Part shown: positions 55,991 through 64,000 of the stretch, one piece after another | Position numbering within the stretch: the first letter of the stretch is position 1 | How the letters are laid out: each line of letters opens with the position of its first letter | Source: Timaviella obliquedivisa GSE-PSE-MK23-08B | Lineage (GTDB): Bacteria; Cyanobacteriota; Cyanobacteriia; Elainellales; Elainellaceae | NCBI GenBank assembly: GCA_019358855.1 | Contig: JAHHII010000005.1 | Location: 62,001-126,000 of the forward strand | Reading direction: 5' to 3' | Length of the DNA: 64,000 nt | Notes under the pieces: model-generated | The model's input: the letters and a program-made list of their open reading frames with translations, nothing else | Database searches by the model: none | What the model was told of the DNA's origin: nothing | Translations under genes and position numbers: made by a program

Positions 55991-56299
55991 AGTGAGTAAC
56001 CTTCTGATGAATAGTATGAAAGGGCTTGCAATTCAACCGTTGATAAAAACGTTTCAAATCACACTAAAGATAGCCTGCCCCTAAGCACTTCTACCTTAAG
56101 GTAGATTCTATAGTGTGCTGTTCCCTCTAGGCGTAAGTCCTTTTCAATAGTTTACAGAGTTTCCTACAACTTTCAGGCAGAGTCTTCAGCATAGGTAGGA
56201 CAAACACAAAGTGTACCCACAGCATGAGGACAAGTGAGCAGTAATTCCGTAACCTTGTAAGTAATATAAAACAATGTATTACTTAACCTAGTCCAAATT
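55991..56299. other. Divergent promoter region of psaE and a receiver gene
   Basis: 309 bp between the psaE start and the receiver start. It has no coding frame with a ribosome site and no repeat that I recognise. It must hold both promoters. Confidence 0.5.
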
Positions 56300-56698
56300 A
56301 TGGAATCGTGGCTTTTAGACTTGGAAAATAACCGTTCGTCAATTCTTGTTGTAGATGATATTTACGATAACTGCTTCTTGATACAATCCTTTCTAGAGGC
56401 AGAGGGCTATGAGGTCGATACAGCCGAGAGTGGAGTTGAAGCGATCGCTAAGATTGAGCTAAATTTACCAACCCTGGTGTTGCTTGATGTGATGATGCCA
56501 GACATGAACGGGTATGAAGTTGTTGAAAATATCCGGCAGAATCTCCACCTTCCAAACCTACCTATCTTGTTTGTCACAGGAATGGACATTTCAGCAATCC
56601 CTAATGCTGAGAAAACTCATGTCAATGGGGTAATTCATAAACCTGTGGATTTGGAACAGCTTCTAGAAAAAGTTCAGTCCTTTGCTCAGCCTACTTAA
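56300..56698 (+). CDS. CheY-like single-domain response regulator
   Basis: 132 residues, one receiver domain and no output domain. Acidic pair in ILVVDDIYDN, phospho-acceptor Asp in LVLLDVMMPDMNGYEV, switch Thr in ILFVTGMD and Lys in VIHKPVD. It begins with a short tail (MESWLLDLENNRSS). Such proteins relay phosphate or act by protein contact; no kinase is adjacent. No clear ribosome site precedes the ATG. A short frame with a perfect Shine-Dalgarno follows 27 bp after the stop. Confidence 0.9.
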   Translation: MESWLLDLENNRSSILVVDDIYDNCFLIQSFLEAEGYEVDTAESGVEAIAKIELNLPTLVLLDVMMPDMNGYEVVENIRQNLHLPNLPILFVTGMDISAIPNAEKTHVNGVIHKPVDLEQLLEKVQSFAQPT

Positions 56699-56724
56699 TT
56701 TACTTCTACTACGAGGAGGTAAAG

Positions 56725-56802
56725 ATGGAAAAACGAGAATCCTTTATGGTAATTCTCTCACTGTTTTTAGTCCAACTTAAATATCCTAGTAGAAAGAAAT
56801 GA
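56725..56802 (+). CDS. Possible 25-residue membrane microprotein
   Basis: ATG with a perfect AGGAGG (56714-56719) 5 nt upstream and TGA at 56800-56802. The peptide has a charged start MEKRES, a hydrophobic middle FMVILSLFLVQL, and a basic end KYPSRKK. It is too short to judge by composition, but the ribosome site is the strongest in this neighbourhood and the layout is that of single-span membrane microproteins. It lies 27 bp after the receiver gene and may be co-transcribed. The remaining 365 bp to 57167 hold nothing recognisable. Confidence 0.4.
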   Translation: MEKRESFMVILSLFLVQLKYPSRKK

Positions 56803-57167
56803 CCTAAACAAAAGGTCTTCTCTTGAAAATTTTTAATTCTCGAAATTTACTGAATTGCTCTTTTGAGCGTAGTCATTAGTAACTATAGGATTGTAATTAC
56901 TTAAATATATAGTTTGTGAGCGATCGCAATAATCCTTATTTATCTACTCTAAATAGAAAATTAATGAATTTACGAACGTCTTTAGGACTAGTTAAACTGC
57001 ATCAATCTTTTGTGAAAACCTTTCCCTGACTGCAAAATAGACGTTTATTCAAGTAATTTTCGCTAACAAAACTAGATCAGCCTTCGGAGAGATTAACTCC
57101 GTCCTATCCATACTTTATGCTTTATGAGTTGCTATAAACCTTAACGCAATAAGCAGGGAGAAAAGAA

Positions 57168-58118
57168 ATGGCTCTTCACAGAATTAGAGATTTTGATCCG
57201 GATTACAAAAATCATTTTGAGAATGGCGATATTAAAGGGCTTGATGTTTACTCAGGTCCTGAGAAGGTTGGATCGGTTGAAGATATTTTGGTTGATGAAA
57301 GTGGACAGTTTCGGTACTTAATTATCAATACGGGTGCTTGGATCTTTGGTAAGAAAGTATTGCTTCCCATCGGTCGGGCACGTGTCGATCTACGCGGTAA
57401 CCGTGTTAATGCAGATAACTTGACGAAGGCACAAGTCGAAATGCTGCCTGAGTTTAATGATGATATGACCGCAGACTACGATCATGAAGAACAAGTTCGT
57501 AAAGTCTACCGTCCTGCTGCTCCTCTAGATAATGGAGTAAGTTTAGACAGCCCTGCTGCTTTAGGGGTTGGCTATGCAGGTTCTCAGAGTGCGCCTTCAA
57601 CTACTAATCCAGTCCCTACAGTTGATACTAGCGCTGGCTATCAAGGCTACGATCGCGACACATATGACTATCAGCATGAGCCAGATTTGTATCAGTTGCA
57701 CGGGGAAGATCAGGACGGATTGAAGCTTTATCAAGAGCGGCTTGTGGCGAATAAGACTCGTCAAAAGACGGGAGAGGTCACAATTGGGAAAAATGTACAA
57801 ACCGAAACAGCCAGCGTTTCTGTGCCCATTGAAAAAGAGCGGATTGTCATCCAAAGAAATGCAGTTGCTTCAGGTACGGCTGTAACACCTGGCGAAGCGG
57901 CTTTCCAAGAGGGAGAAGTTGCTCGGATGGAAGTTTACGAAGAAACAGCAGATGTTCGGAAAGAAGCCTTTGTACGTGAGGAAGTTCATGTACAAAAGGT
58001 AGTAGATCAGGAAACAGTGACTCTTGAGGAGAAGATTCGTCGAGAGGAGCTAAATGTAGATACTGAGGGAAATCCTCAGGTAGGTCAGCCGGGTCAGCAA
58101 TCTGGTAAGCGAGTCTAA
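57168..58118 (+). CDS. PRC-barrel and DUF2382 domain protein
   Basis: 316 residues. The N-terminal PRC barrel covers about 20-85 (IKGLDVYSGPEKVGSVEDIL; FRYLIINTGAWIFGKKVLLP). A flexible linker follows, then a DUF2382 domain from about 185 (LKLYQERLVANKTRQKTGEV), with repeats of the type SVPIEKERIVIQRN and VREEVHVQKVVDQETVTLEE. The combination is common in stress-tolerant bacteria and cyanobacteria; the function is not established. AGGGAG precedes the ATG. The stop TAA lies within the 5-bp target duplication of MITE copy 6. Confidence 0.9.
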   Translation: MALHRIRDFDPDYKNHFENGDIKGLDVYSGPEKVGSVEDILVDESGQFRYLIINTGAWIFGKKVLLPIGRARVDLRGNRVNADNLTKAQVEMLPEFNDDMTADYDHEEQVRKVYRPAAPLDNGVSLDSPAALGVGYAGSQSAPSTTNPVPTVDTSAGYQGYDRDTYDYQHEPDLYQLHGEDQDGLKLYQERLVANKTRQKTGEVTIGKNVQTETASVSVPIEKERIVIQRNAVASGTAVTPGEAAFQEGEVARMEVYEETADVRKEAFVREEVHVQKVVDQETVTLEEKIRREELNVDTEGNPQVGQPGQQSGKRV

Positions 58119-58119
58119 G

Positions 58120-58271
58120 ACGATGTCTGAGAAGTATCAAAGATTCTTACACTCGCGCCCCAACTCCCCATTTTGGGGCAGGGAGTTCCGAGCCACTCCT
58201 TCTTCAAAATCCCCCAAAATGGGGGATTTAGGGGGCGGATTGGATAGCAACCTAGACTTCTCAGACAACCT
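58120..58271 (+). mobile_element. MITE family A, copy 6, inserted at a stop codon
   Basis: 152 bp, ends ACGATGTCTGAGAAGT and ACTTCTCAGACAACCT. A perfect CTAAG duplication at 58115-58119 and 58272-58276 includes the TAA stop of the PRC-barrel gene, which was recreated on insertion. The hairpin would now form the 3' end of that transcript. Confidence 0.92.
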
Positions 58272-58276
58272 CTAAG

Positions 58277-58781
58277 ATTTAACAAATTAGGTCAGTGACT
58301 TAGCTCCTTGCTTAAGGTGTTAGCACAAAGGAAAGTTTAGAATTTGAATAAATGAGGCAGGGCTATGTGGCTTTGCCTCTCATTTTATTGATTTAAAGGG
58401 AATGAAAATTACTATGATATTCTTCGGGTCTCCTACTCTATTTTTCTTCGCCATTCCAAGTAGAGAACTATGAAGGGTTGATTATTTTACTCCTCTTTTA
58501 TATTTAGGATAAATGTATTTGGGATACAAGAAGATTAGGAATAATAAGCAAAGTTTTGTTGTTAACTAACGAAATAGGTACAAAATTTACTCGTTTGAAT
58601 CCAACCTTAGACAGATGATGGGGAGATGATCCTCTGCAATAGTTGTATAGCAAAAGTATGAGTTCTTATACAAGAATTTATGCAAATCAGTCTGTAGTTT
58701 TCTCGTTTGCTATAGGCTCTACATATTCCAACTTATAGAACCCAAACGTTACTATTTACCAGTTCTTTCTAGGAGGTAAAA
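58277..58781. other. A+T-rich intergenic gap
   Basis: 505 bp between MITE copy 6 and the lipoprotein gene. I find no supported coding frame, hairpin or repeat. AGGAGG at 58771-58776 is the ribosome site of the next gene. Confidence 0.5.
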
Positions 58782-59231
58782 ATGAGTTTTTTTCAACGCA
58801 GCCAAAAAATTATCACTGCTCTAGCCTTAGTTTTGATGTTAGCAGTTACCACTGCTTGCAGTGCAACTGTTGCTACGCGTGACACTGACGCAGCTTATCC
58901 TAATAAGGTGGCGCATAGTGCTGACTATGGACGGTTGGCACGAGGCAACTCGGCAACAGGACAGGATTTTGGCAATTGGGTTGTAGAGACGAGTAAAGGT
59001 CTGATCAAGGATGCTTATGTACGAGATAATAATAAACTAGGGGTTGTAGTCTCGTCTGAAGTTCGTCCTACAGAAGTGAAGGATCTTTCTAAGTCGCTAA
59101 CTCAAGGTTTTCGGAAAAACTTTCCTGGACAGGATCTAACAGTTTTAATGTACGCTCCTGATAAAAAACTGGTTTTGACTACGCGGTATGATGCGCAATC
59201 TAGACAGATTGAGTTTAGTCAACCTAGCTAA
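58782..59231 (+). CDS. Lipoprotein of unknown function
   Basis: 149 residues with a lipoprotein signal: SQKIITALALVLMLAVTTAC, lipobox ending at C26, so it is probably anchored in a membrane facing the periplasm. The mature part (YGRLARGNSATGQDFGNWVV; LTQGFRKNFPGQDLTVLMYA) forms a small alpha/beta domain with no recognised catalytic residues. A perfect AGGAGGT precedes the ATG. It is a cyanobacterial-type hypothetical; no close operon partner. Confidence 0.82.
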   Translation: MSFFQRSQKIITALALVLMLAVTTACSATVATRDTDAAYPNKVAHSADYGRLARGNSATGQDFGNWVVETSKGLIKDAYVRDNNKLGVVVSSEVRPTEVKDLSKSLTQGFRKNFPGQDLTVLMYAPDKKLVLTTRYDAQSRQIEFSQPS

Positions 59232-59542
59232 TGTTGCCTAGTTGAAGCGATCGTGATTTAGAGGAACAATTGAGTTTATCTACCTGCAATACAAGCCCAT
59301 ATCTACCAACAGTGTAAGTAAGCTAGCTGGGTTTGCTTATCATCATCACTTTGATGTGTTTCATGAAGTATTAGCTGAGCAACCTATGCTAGTAAAGTTT
59401 ATTAGCAATCCTGTCATAGGTACTGCGCTAGACGCGATCGCTTCTAAGGGGTTAAGAGGTTGAAAGTAGGATTGAGGTTTGAGGTTCAATGACAAGTATT
59501 TTGTTCAACAGTAAATATTTCCAAAAAATAGGAGAAGATTTA
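59232..59542. other. Intergenic gap with no supported gene
   Basis: 311 bp. A 15-codon frame after AGAGGA near 59261 starts with TTG and is probably chance. No repeats seen. Confidence 0.45.
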
Positions 59543-59752
59543 ATGCTTTTGCACGACAAGAAGAAAGACGCTTTGGTAGAAGTGCTAGATTTAGTTGCCT
59601 TGATTGATCCTAATCAAAGCGAAATTTCGGGTCAGGTGCAATCTGGACAAGAAGAGCAAGATCCAGAGGCATCTCTGAAAGCCGATTTGATTTTCCCCTC
59701 AGGTGAGAGTTTGCCTCGATGCTGGGTAGATGCAGACTATCGTAATTCTTAA
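59543..59752 (+). CDS. Small conserved cyanobacterial hypothetical protein
   Basis: 69 residues from the ATG at 59543, chosen because AGGAGA (59530-59535) lies about 7 nt upstream; the frame extends to an ATG at 59489 without a ribosome site. The sequence DKKKDALVEVLDLVALIDPN and the closing LIFPSGESLPRCWVDADYR follow a pattern that I recognise from small cyanobacterial proteins of unknown function, in which EEQDPE and FPSGESLPRCW are constant. Cytoplasmic, no domain assigned. A strong terminator follows. Confidence 0.78.
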   Translation: MLLHDKKKDALVEVLDLVALIDPNQSEISGQVQSGQEEQDPEASLKADLIFPSGESLPRCWVDADYRNS

Positions 59753-59780
59753 CTAAGATCATGGTAATTAGCTAGAGTCT

Positions 59781-59817
59781 AAATTGGGCTCTTCAGTTGC
59801 ACTGAAGAGCCTAATTT
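59781..59817. terminator. Bidirectional terminator
   Basis: AAATTGGGCTCTTCAGT (59781-59797) pairs with ACTGAAGAGCCTAATTT (59801-59817) with one G-U pair and a 3-nt loop. It lies between the convergent small protein gene and the transporter operon and can serve both. Confidence 0.85.
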
Positions 59818-59866
59818 ATAGTGTTATTAATATTATCAGTACTTTGCAGGGTTTGATTTGCCAGCT

Positions 59867-61570
59867 TTATCGGATCGATCGCCGGGCATTTGCACTCACC
59901 CAATCTACAACGAAGGTTAGTAGCAGGAAACAGCTAAGGGTAAGTACCATTCCCTGATAGTCGAAGCTACTCAATTGTTCCATAAGCAGCCGACCTAAGC
60001 CCCCTGCTCCGACTAGTCCGACAATCACGGTTTCTCGCAGACAAACTTCCCAGCGGTACAAGGCATAGGCAAGAAACTGAGGCGTACTAAGGGGCAAAAC
60101 GCCGTAGAAAAATACCAAAGATGCAGGAGTACCCTGGGCTTTCAGTGCCTCTAGCGGACGCTGATTCAGGTTTTCAATAACCTCTGCCATCAGCCGTCCA
60201 AGAATGCCGAGATTGTGCAGCCCTAGAGCGATCGCCCCTGGCAAAATGCCTGGAAATAGCACGAATACCACAACCAATGCCCAGATAGGCGCAGGAATAG
60301 CCCGGGTTAACAGCAGCACTGCCCGAGACAAGAGCAATCCTAACAAAGGCAGGTAATTCCTTCTATTTGCTTGATTGGAGTTTAGCAGACCTCCTGGTAA
60401 AAAAAGGTTGTGAGCCGCAGGAAAAGCCAGCAATAGTCCACCTATCGCCCCCAGAGCGATCGCTAAAACTGACATAGCGACGGTTTCTAAAGATAGACTT
60501 AGCAGTTGGGGCACGATACTCCAATCGGGCGGCTGGCTGGCTCGATAAAGTTCTCCTAACCGTTGACCTGTGGTAGCTGTCCAGAGGTGACTAAAGTCTG
60601 GATGAACATACCAGAAACAGTAAGGAACCAGCAGAGATAGCCCAATTGATAAAATAATTCCTACGCCTTGTCTGTGCGGTTGTCCCGCTCCTACAGAGCC
60701 TACACGCTTCAAGTTTAGATTCATCCGACTGGCACATCCTAATTGACGGCGCAACCAGGCGCTACTGAAATCTACTAGCCCGTTGAGTACAAACAAAGCA
60801 TAGAAAAAAGTCCAGAGTTGCTCGTAGCGTAAGGACTGAAGGCTAAGAAGAATTTGGTAACCGAGTCCGCCCGCCCCAATAATGCCTAATACTGCTGCAG
60901 AGCGAATTGAACACTCGAAGCGATAAAAGGCATAGGATAGCAAATTTAGGAAAGCTTGGGGGAATAGGCTGTAGCAGAAAGCATTGAGGGGCAGAACACC
61001 GCTATTCAACAGCGCTTGAAGAGATTGGCGAGGTGTGTCATCTAGAATTTCTGAGAATACTTTGGCAACGATCGCGCTAAAGGGAATTACGATCGCCAAA
61101 ATTGCGGTCAGGGGGTCTAGCCCCCAGAGATTAACAAAAAACAAACCCCAAATTAATTCATGAATGGCGCGAGGAAACGCCAGTAAAGTCCGGATACCTA
61201 ACCAAAATTTAGGCAGTTGAGCAGGGAAGCGTGCAGTGCTGCTGTTCCTTTGACGATTGCCCAAAACAGAGTGCCACCAAACCTCAGAAGCCAGTACTCC
61301 TGCTATCAACCCAAAGACTAAGCTGAGAACTGTGCCACAGACGGCGTAAGACAAGGTAATAAGGCTAGATTGCCAAGTCAGTTGCAGAATATCTGGGCTG
61401 AGATCAGGGTGCAGGCTGGCGCTAAAAAACCGCAACAATAGGGGCAAGCCGTCGGAGTTCACCAAATCTTGCTGAAACACTCCGGCGATCAGTAGAGAAA
61501 AAGCGATCGCCCCCAGGCTAGCTAGTCCCCAAGCCTGAGTTGGAGAGAAAGCCGCCCTACGACTGCTCAT
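59867..61570 (-). CDS. phnE: Double-length PhnE-type ABC transporter permease
   Basis: 567 residues, about twice a single PhnE, with two tandem permease units. The first (residues 1-270) carries the EAA-loop motif LGIIGAGGLGYQILLSLQSL, the second (about 300-567) VGLVGAGGLGRLLMEQLSSF, each within about six membrane helices. The fused chain would replace the usual homodimer of the phosphonate/phosphate transporter. The start overlaps the end of the ATPase gene by 4 bp. It is last in the phnD-phnC-phnE order. The substrate could be phosphonate, phosphite or phosphate ester. Confidence 0.9.
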   Translation of the reverse strand: MSSRRAAFSPTQAWGLASLGAIAFSLLIAGVFQQDLVNSDGLPLLLRFFSASLHPDLSPDILQLTWQSSLITLSYAVCGTVLSLVFGLIAGVLASEVWWHSVLGNRQRNSSTARFPAQLPKFWLGIRTLLAFPRAIHELIWGLFFVNLWGLDPLTAILAIVIPFSAIVAKVFSEILDDTPRQSLQALLNSGVLPLNAFCYSLFPQAFLNLLSYAFYRFECSIRSAAVLGIIGAGGLGYQILLSLQSLRYEQLWTFFYALFVLNGLVDFSSAWLRRQLGCASRMNLNLKRVGSVGAGQPHRQGVGIILSIGLSLLVPYCFWYVHPDFSHLWTATTGQRLGELYRASQPPDWSIVPQLLSLSLETVAMSVLAIALGAIGGLLLAFPAAHNLFLPGGLLNSNQANRRNYLPLLGLLLSRAVLLLTRAIPAPIWALVVVFVLFPGILPGAIALGLHNLGILGRLMAEVIENLNQRPLEALKAQGTPASLVFFYGVLPLSTPQFLAYALYRWEVCLRETVIVGLVGAGGLGRLLMEQLSSFDYQGMVLTLSCFLLLTFVVDWVSANARRSIR

Positions 61571-62334
61571 TTTCGTCCTCCCTGTTTTTGTCCTCCATAG
61601 AGGTCTTTTAGCATGGTGCTAGAAACCTCCTGGCTAAGACAATCAAACACGATCGCGCCCTGCTGCAACCCAATGATGCGATCGCAGTGACTTTGGGCAA
61701 AATCCACATCGTGCAAGCTGACGACCAGGCTACGCCCTGCCTGTTGACAAAGCAGACGCAACAAATCCATGACCTCACGGCTCAGAGTTGGATCGAGACT
61801 GGCGATCGGTTCGTCTGCCAAAATTGCTAAAGGATTCTGCACTAACACTCGTGCGATTGCCACCCGCTGCTGTTGTCCACCTGAGAGATCGCGTGTTCTC
61901 GCATAAAGCTTTTCTGAAATGCCGACCTGGGCTAGGGCTTGCGTGGCAGTTTCCACCTCTAGCGGCACCAGTAACGATACCAAGGCTTTGAAGAGCGACC
62001 AACGCCCCAAGTGTCCGGCATTAACATTATGAATAACGCGCAGATTATCTACTAGATGAAACTGCTGATAAACTGTACCGATTTGCTGTTGCACCTGACG
62101 GAGCCGGGTCGGTTTAAGTTGGTTAAGGTTACGCCCCAATGCCCAAACCTCTCCTTCTGTAGGGCGCAAGGTGCCATTTAGCAGACGAATCAGCGTACTC
62201 TTCCCGGCTCCGCTTGACCCCACTAGCGCCACCCGATCGCCAGAAAAGATCTGTAAATCAACGCCTTTTAACGCTTGCAAATTGCCGAACTGGTGCGACA
62301 CTTGCTTCAATTCAAATAGGGGTGCCGCATTCAT
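61567..62334 (-). CDS. phnC: PhnC-type ABC transporter ATP-binding protein
   Basis: 255 residues. Walker [10 protein letters not shown] (about residues 38-46), Q-loop region [17 protein letters not shown], signature [19 protein letters not shown], Walker [14 protein letters not shown], and the switch histidine in [11 protein letters not shown]. The phosphonate type is indicated by homology layout and by its neighbours. It powers uptake through the double permease encoded immediately downstream, and its start follows directly on the stop of the binding-protein gene, so all three are one operon. Confidence 0.94.
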   Translation of the reverse strand: MNAAPLFELKQVSHQFGNLQALKGVDLQIFSGDRVALVGSSGAGKSTLIRLLNGTLRPTEGEVWALGRNLNQLKPTRLRQVQQQIGTVYQQFHLVDNLRVIHNVNAGHLGRWSLFKALVSLLVPLEVETATQALAQVGISEKLYARTRDLSGGQQQRVAIARVLVQNPLAILADEPIASLDPTLSREVMDLLRLLCQQAGRSLVVSLHDVDFAQSHCDRIIGLQQGAIVFDCLSQEVSSTMLKDLYGGQKQGGRK

Positions 62335-63249
62335 CTACTTAATCTTGCCAATCTGTCGTCCTACAGCCTCGATCTGGGCGTAATTATCGTTTTGAGTCGC
62401 AATAAATTTCTCGGCTCCAAACAGTTCTAGAATTTCCTTGTGTTCTGGAACTTTTGGGTCGAGTTTAAGTAAAGCTGCCTGGACTTTTTGAGGAAAGTCT
62501 GACCCATAGCGTTGCTGTACGGCTGGGTTAATCACCCAATGATAATCATAGTAGGCAGGCGATCGCCAAATAACCTGCACCTTACTCTCATCCACTTCCC
62601 CCGCCTTAAGTCGTTTCTGCCAGACTTGCTCATTCATAGCACCCACCTCGTAAGTGCCCGCCGTCACCAATTGCAGCGTTGCATCATGGTTCTGAGAAAA
62701 CCCGACCTGTCCTTTAAAGTCTTCTAGCTTTACGCCAGCCTGCTGCAAAAAATATTGAGGCATCAGCCGCCCTGATGTAGAAGACTCACTGCCAAACGTC
62801 ATCGTGCGTCCTTTAAGCAGGGTCAAATCTTTAGCGTCTTTGATAGGCTGGATGCCACTCTTTTTCGTTGCAATCAAAACTGTATGAAAGTTGGCATCAA
62901 TGTCACGCTGGGCGATCGCGCTGGCACCGGGAACCTGTAAACGAGCCTGCACGCCTGTCAGTCCGCCAAACCACACCATGTCCAAATCATCCACCTTAAA
63001 AGCGGTCACTGCTGCGGTGTAGTCAGTAACAGGCTTGTAGACCACAGGCACCTTCAGTTCTGCTTGCAGATATTGAGACAACTTGCTGTAGAGCCGCTGG
63101 AGTTTCTCTGGATCTTGGTCAGGGATGGCTCCCGTAGTGAAGGGTTGGGTACTTCCGGGTTGGGCAGATGCTGGGGCAGAGGCAGGTGTGGGAGCTTGGG
63201 TGCAGGCAGACAGCAATAGTAGACAACCTGCTAATAAAAACTGTTTCAT
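62335..63249 (-). CDS. phnD: PhnD-type phosphate/phosphonate-binding lipoprotein
   Basis: 304 residues from the ATG at 63249; the longer frame starts at a TTG with no function for the extra 17 residues. Lipoprotein signal MKQFLLAGCLLLLSAC, a Pro/Ala/Ser linker, then the PhnD-type periplasmic binding fold: LQRLYSKLSQYLQAELKVPV, DLDMVWFGGLTGVQARLQV, MTFGSESSTSGRLMPQYF. It captures the anionic substrate in the periplasm. No C-P lyase, phosphite dehydrogenase or phosphonatase gene is next to it, so specificity is unknown; phosphite and phosphonate remain open. Confidence 0.93.
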   Translation of the reverse strand: MKQFLLAGCLLLLSACTQAPTPASAPASAQPGSTQPFTTGAIPDQDPEKLQRLYSKLSQYLQAELKVPVVYKPVTDYTAAVTAFKVDDLDMVWFGGLTGVQARLQVPGASAIAQRDIDANFHTVLIATKKSGIQPIKDAKDLTLLKGRTMTFGSESSTSGRLMPQYFLQQAGVKLEDFKGQVGFSQNHDATLQLVTAGTYEVGAMNEQVWQKRLKAGEVDESKVQVIWRSPAYYDYHWVINPAVQQRYGSDFPQKVQAALLKLDPKVPEHKEILELFGAEKFIATQNDNYAQIEAVGRQIGKIK

Positions 63250-63690
63250 TAATCTTTCTCTATCAATCACTCTTGTTAAAACGGTGCCACTGGATTTCAA
63301 AAAATCTTAGCGCTTGTCTCAAGCTGTTCTTCTTCTTTTAACGATTTTCTCCGTTTGCACAGCGTTCTGAAAAAAGAAATTGCCTAGACTGATTAACACT
63401 TCGATCGCTCAACCGTGGCTTGCAGTTCTTAACTCTAGCAGCGATCGGGTTAATCATTACGCTCAGAATGGCTGAGTTGGGGTAGCAAGGGTTTTTCTGA
63501 GCATTCATTTGAGCATTCAGTTTAAACAACCTATCACTTGCGTTGGGGTTGGGATTCAGAATTGTTGCGCCATTTTTCTGTTACAGGTCACTGAATTCTC
63601 AAAGGACAAATATGTTACAAAAAGTGAAGAGAGACCGGCGATCGCCCTGCCTCTTTTGCCCTCATTAAAAAGCTGCACAACTCCATCGTC
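63250..63690. other. Divergent promoter region upstream of phnD
   Basis: 441 bp. I looked for Pho-box-type repeats (CTTAACCT series) before phnD and saw none convincing. No supported small gene. It contains the promoter of the hydrolase-like gene at 63691. Confidence 0.45.
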
Positions 63691-64000
63691 ATGAAGCAAA
63701 AAATTATCGATCTGTTTGATGAATACACCCATACTGCTTTGCCTCGACGTATTTTTTTCAAACGGCTTGTCGCCTTAGCCGGAAGTACGGCTGCTGCAAC
63801 AGCATTGCTGCCGCTGTTGGAAAATAATTATGCTAAGTCGGCTATGGTTGACGAAAAAGATCCTCAACTCACCACCGAATTTCTGTCCTACCCAGGTGCG
63901 GGTGGAAACATGAAAGGCTACTTGGCTAAACCTAAAGACATGCCGGGTGAACTTCCTGCGGTGATTGTCATCCACGAAAACCGAGGGCTGAACGCTCATA
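63691..64000 (+). CDS. Dienelactone hydrolase-like protein (cut by window edge)
   Basis: 103 residues visible, open at the right edge. ATG at 63691, MKQKIIDLFDEYTHTALPRR, then a twin-arginine-like or hydrophobic leader (RRIFFKRLVALAGSTAAATA), suggesting export or membrane attachment. The alpha/beta hydrolase begins with FLSYPGAGGNMKGYLAKPKD and reaches VIVIHENRGLN, which is the first part of dienelactone hydrolase proteins (HENRGLN oxyanion region). The nucleophile Cys or Ser lies beyond the window. Divergent from phnDCE. Confidence 0.85.
   Translation, partial: MKQKIIDLFDEYTHTALPRRIFFKRLVALAGSTAAATALLPLLENNYAKSAMVDEKDPQLTTEFLSYPGAGGNMKGYLAKPKDMPGELPAVIVIHENRGLNAH

Noticed and set aside
63250-63400. 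Pho box upstream of phnD
   Set aside because: Only single TTAA-containing matches, no tandem 8-bp units with 3-bp spacing.
1-64000. tRNA, rRNA, CRISPR array, prophage or intact insertion sequence
   Set aside because: Read for conserved rRNA blocks, TTCGAAT-type tRNA arms, regular spacer repeats and transposase motifs; none found convincingly.
1-64000. GCGATCGC octamers as operators
   Set aside because: These are the HIP1 repeats spread through cyanobacterial genes and gaps alike, so position gives no regulatory meaning.

Overview
This window is cyanobacterial chromosome. The HIP1 octamer GCGATCGC recurs throughout, two photosystem I subunits (PsaL-like and PsaE) and an OCP-type carotenoid protein pair are encoded, and two textbook NtcA promoters are present. 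Gene content is mostly stress defence, reserve metabolism and redox chemistry, with no rRNA, tRNA, CRISPR array or intact transposase seen. A filamentous Leptolyngbya-like organism would fit, but the genus is a guess.

Layout. 0.2-6.6 kb: exported small protein, Dps, ChaB-domain stress protein, a LuxR-type response regulator, a Crp-family regulator, a cation/proton antiporter and a coiled-coil protein. 6.9-13.6 kb: fused 5-oxoprolinase-type hydantoinase, prohibitin-like protein and glutathione reductase, with mobile repeats between them. 13.5-16.4 kb: gene remnants split by a MITE, then DUF3891 and two small membrane proteins. 16.4-24 kb: a minus-strand block, probably an operon in the order phosphoketolase, PsaL paralogue, SDR, SRPBCC protein, zinc alcohol/formaldehyde dehydrogenase, with another MDR enzyme upstream. 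24.2-25.6 kb: GAF-LuxR regulator. 25.9-33.2 kb: a complete eight-gene Nit1C nitrogen-starvation cluster (flavoprotein, Sll0783-type protein, nitrilase, radical SAM, GNAT, AIR-synthase-like, glycosyltransferase, MSMEG_0570-type protein).

33.4-39.6 kb: a DUF262-HNH GmrSD-like protein, a LodB/LodA-like quinoprotein oxidase pair, and a glyoxalase-fold gene broken by a MITE. 40-51.7 kb: MscS channel, polyphosphate kinase, glycogen phosphorylase, CPYC glutathione transferase, DUF4268, DUF1003 and an aldo/keto reductase. 52-59.8 kb: small stress-type proteins, a cysteine-less rhodanese, a divergent HCP/CTDH carotenoid pair, PsaE with a long tail, a CheY-like receiver, a PRC-barrel/DUF2382 protein and a lipoprotein. 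59.9-63.2 kb: a PhnDCE-type ABC transporter with a double-length permease. The right edge cuts a dienelactone-hydrolase-like gene.

The most informative non-gene signals are the mobile repeats. Six copies of a roughly 148-bp MITE with AGGATGTCTGAGAAGT ends mostly carry 5-bp target duplications. One copy contains a second 134-bp MITE with a perfect 11-bp duplication, one splits a gene at codon 7, and one sits at a stop codon. A separate family shows two copies with perfect 8-bp duplications. The Nit1C cluster carries two GTA-N8-TAC sites, each exactly 22 nt from a TAN3T -10 box, which ties it directly to nitrogen control.
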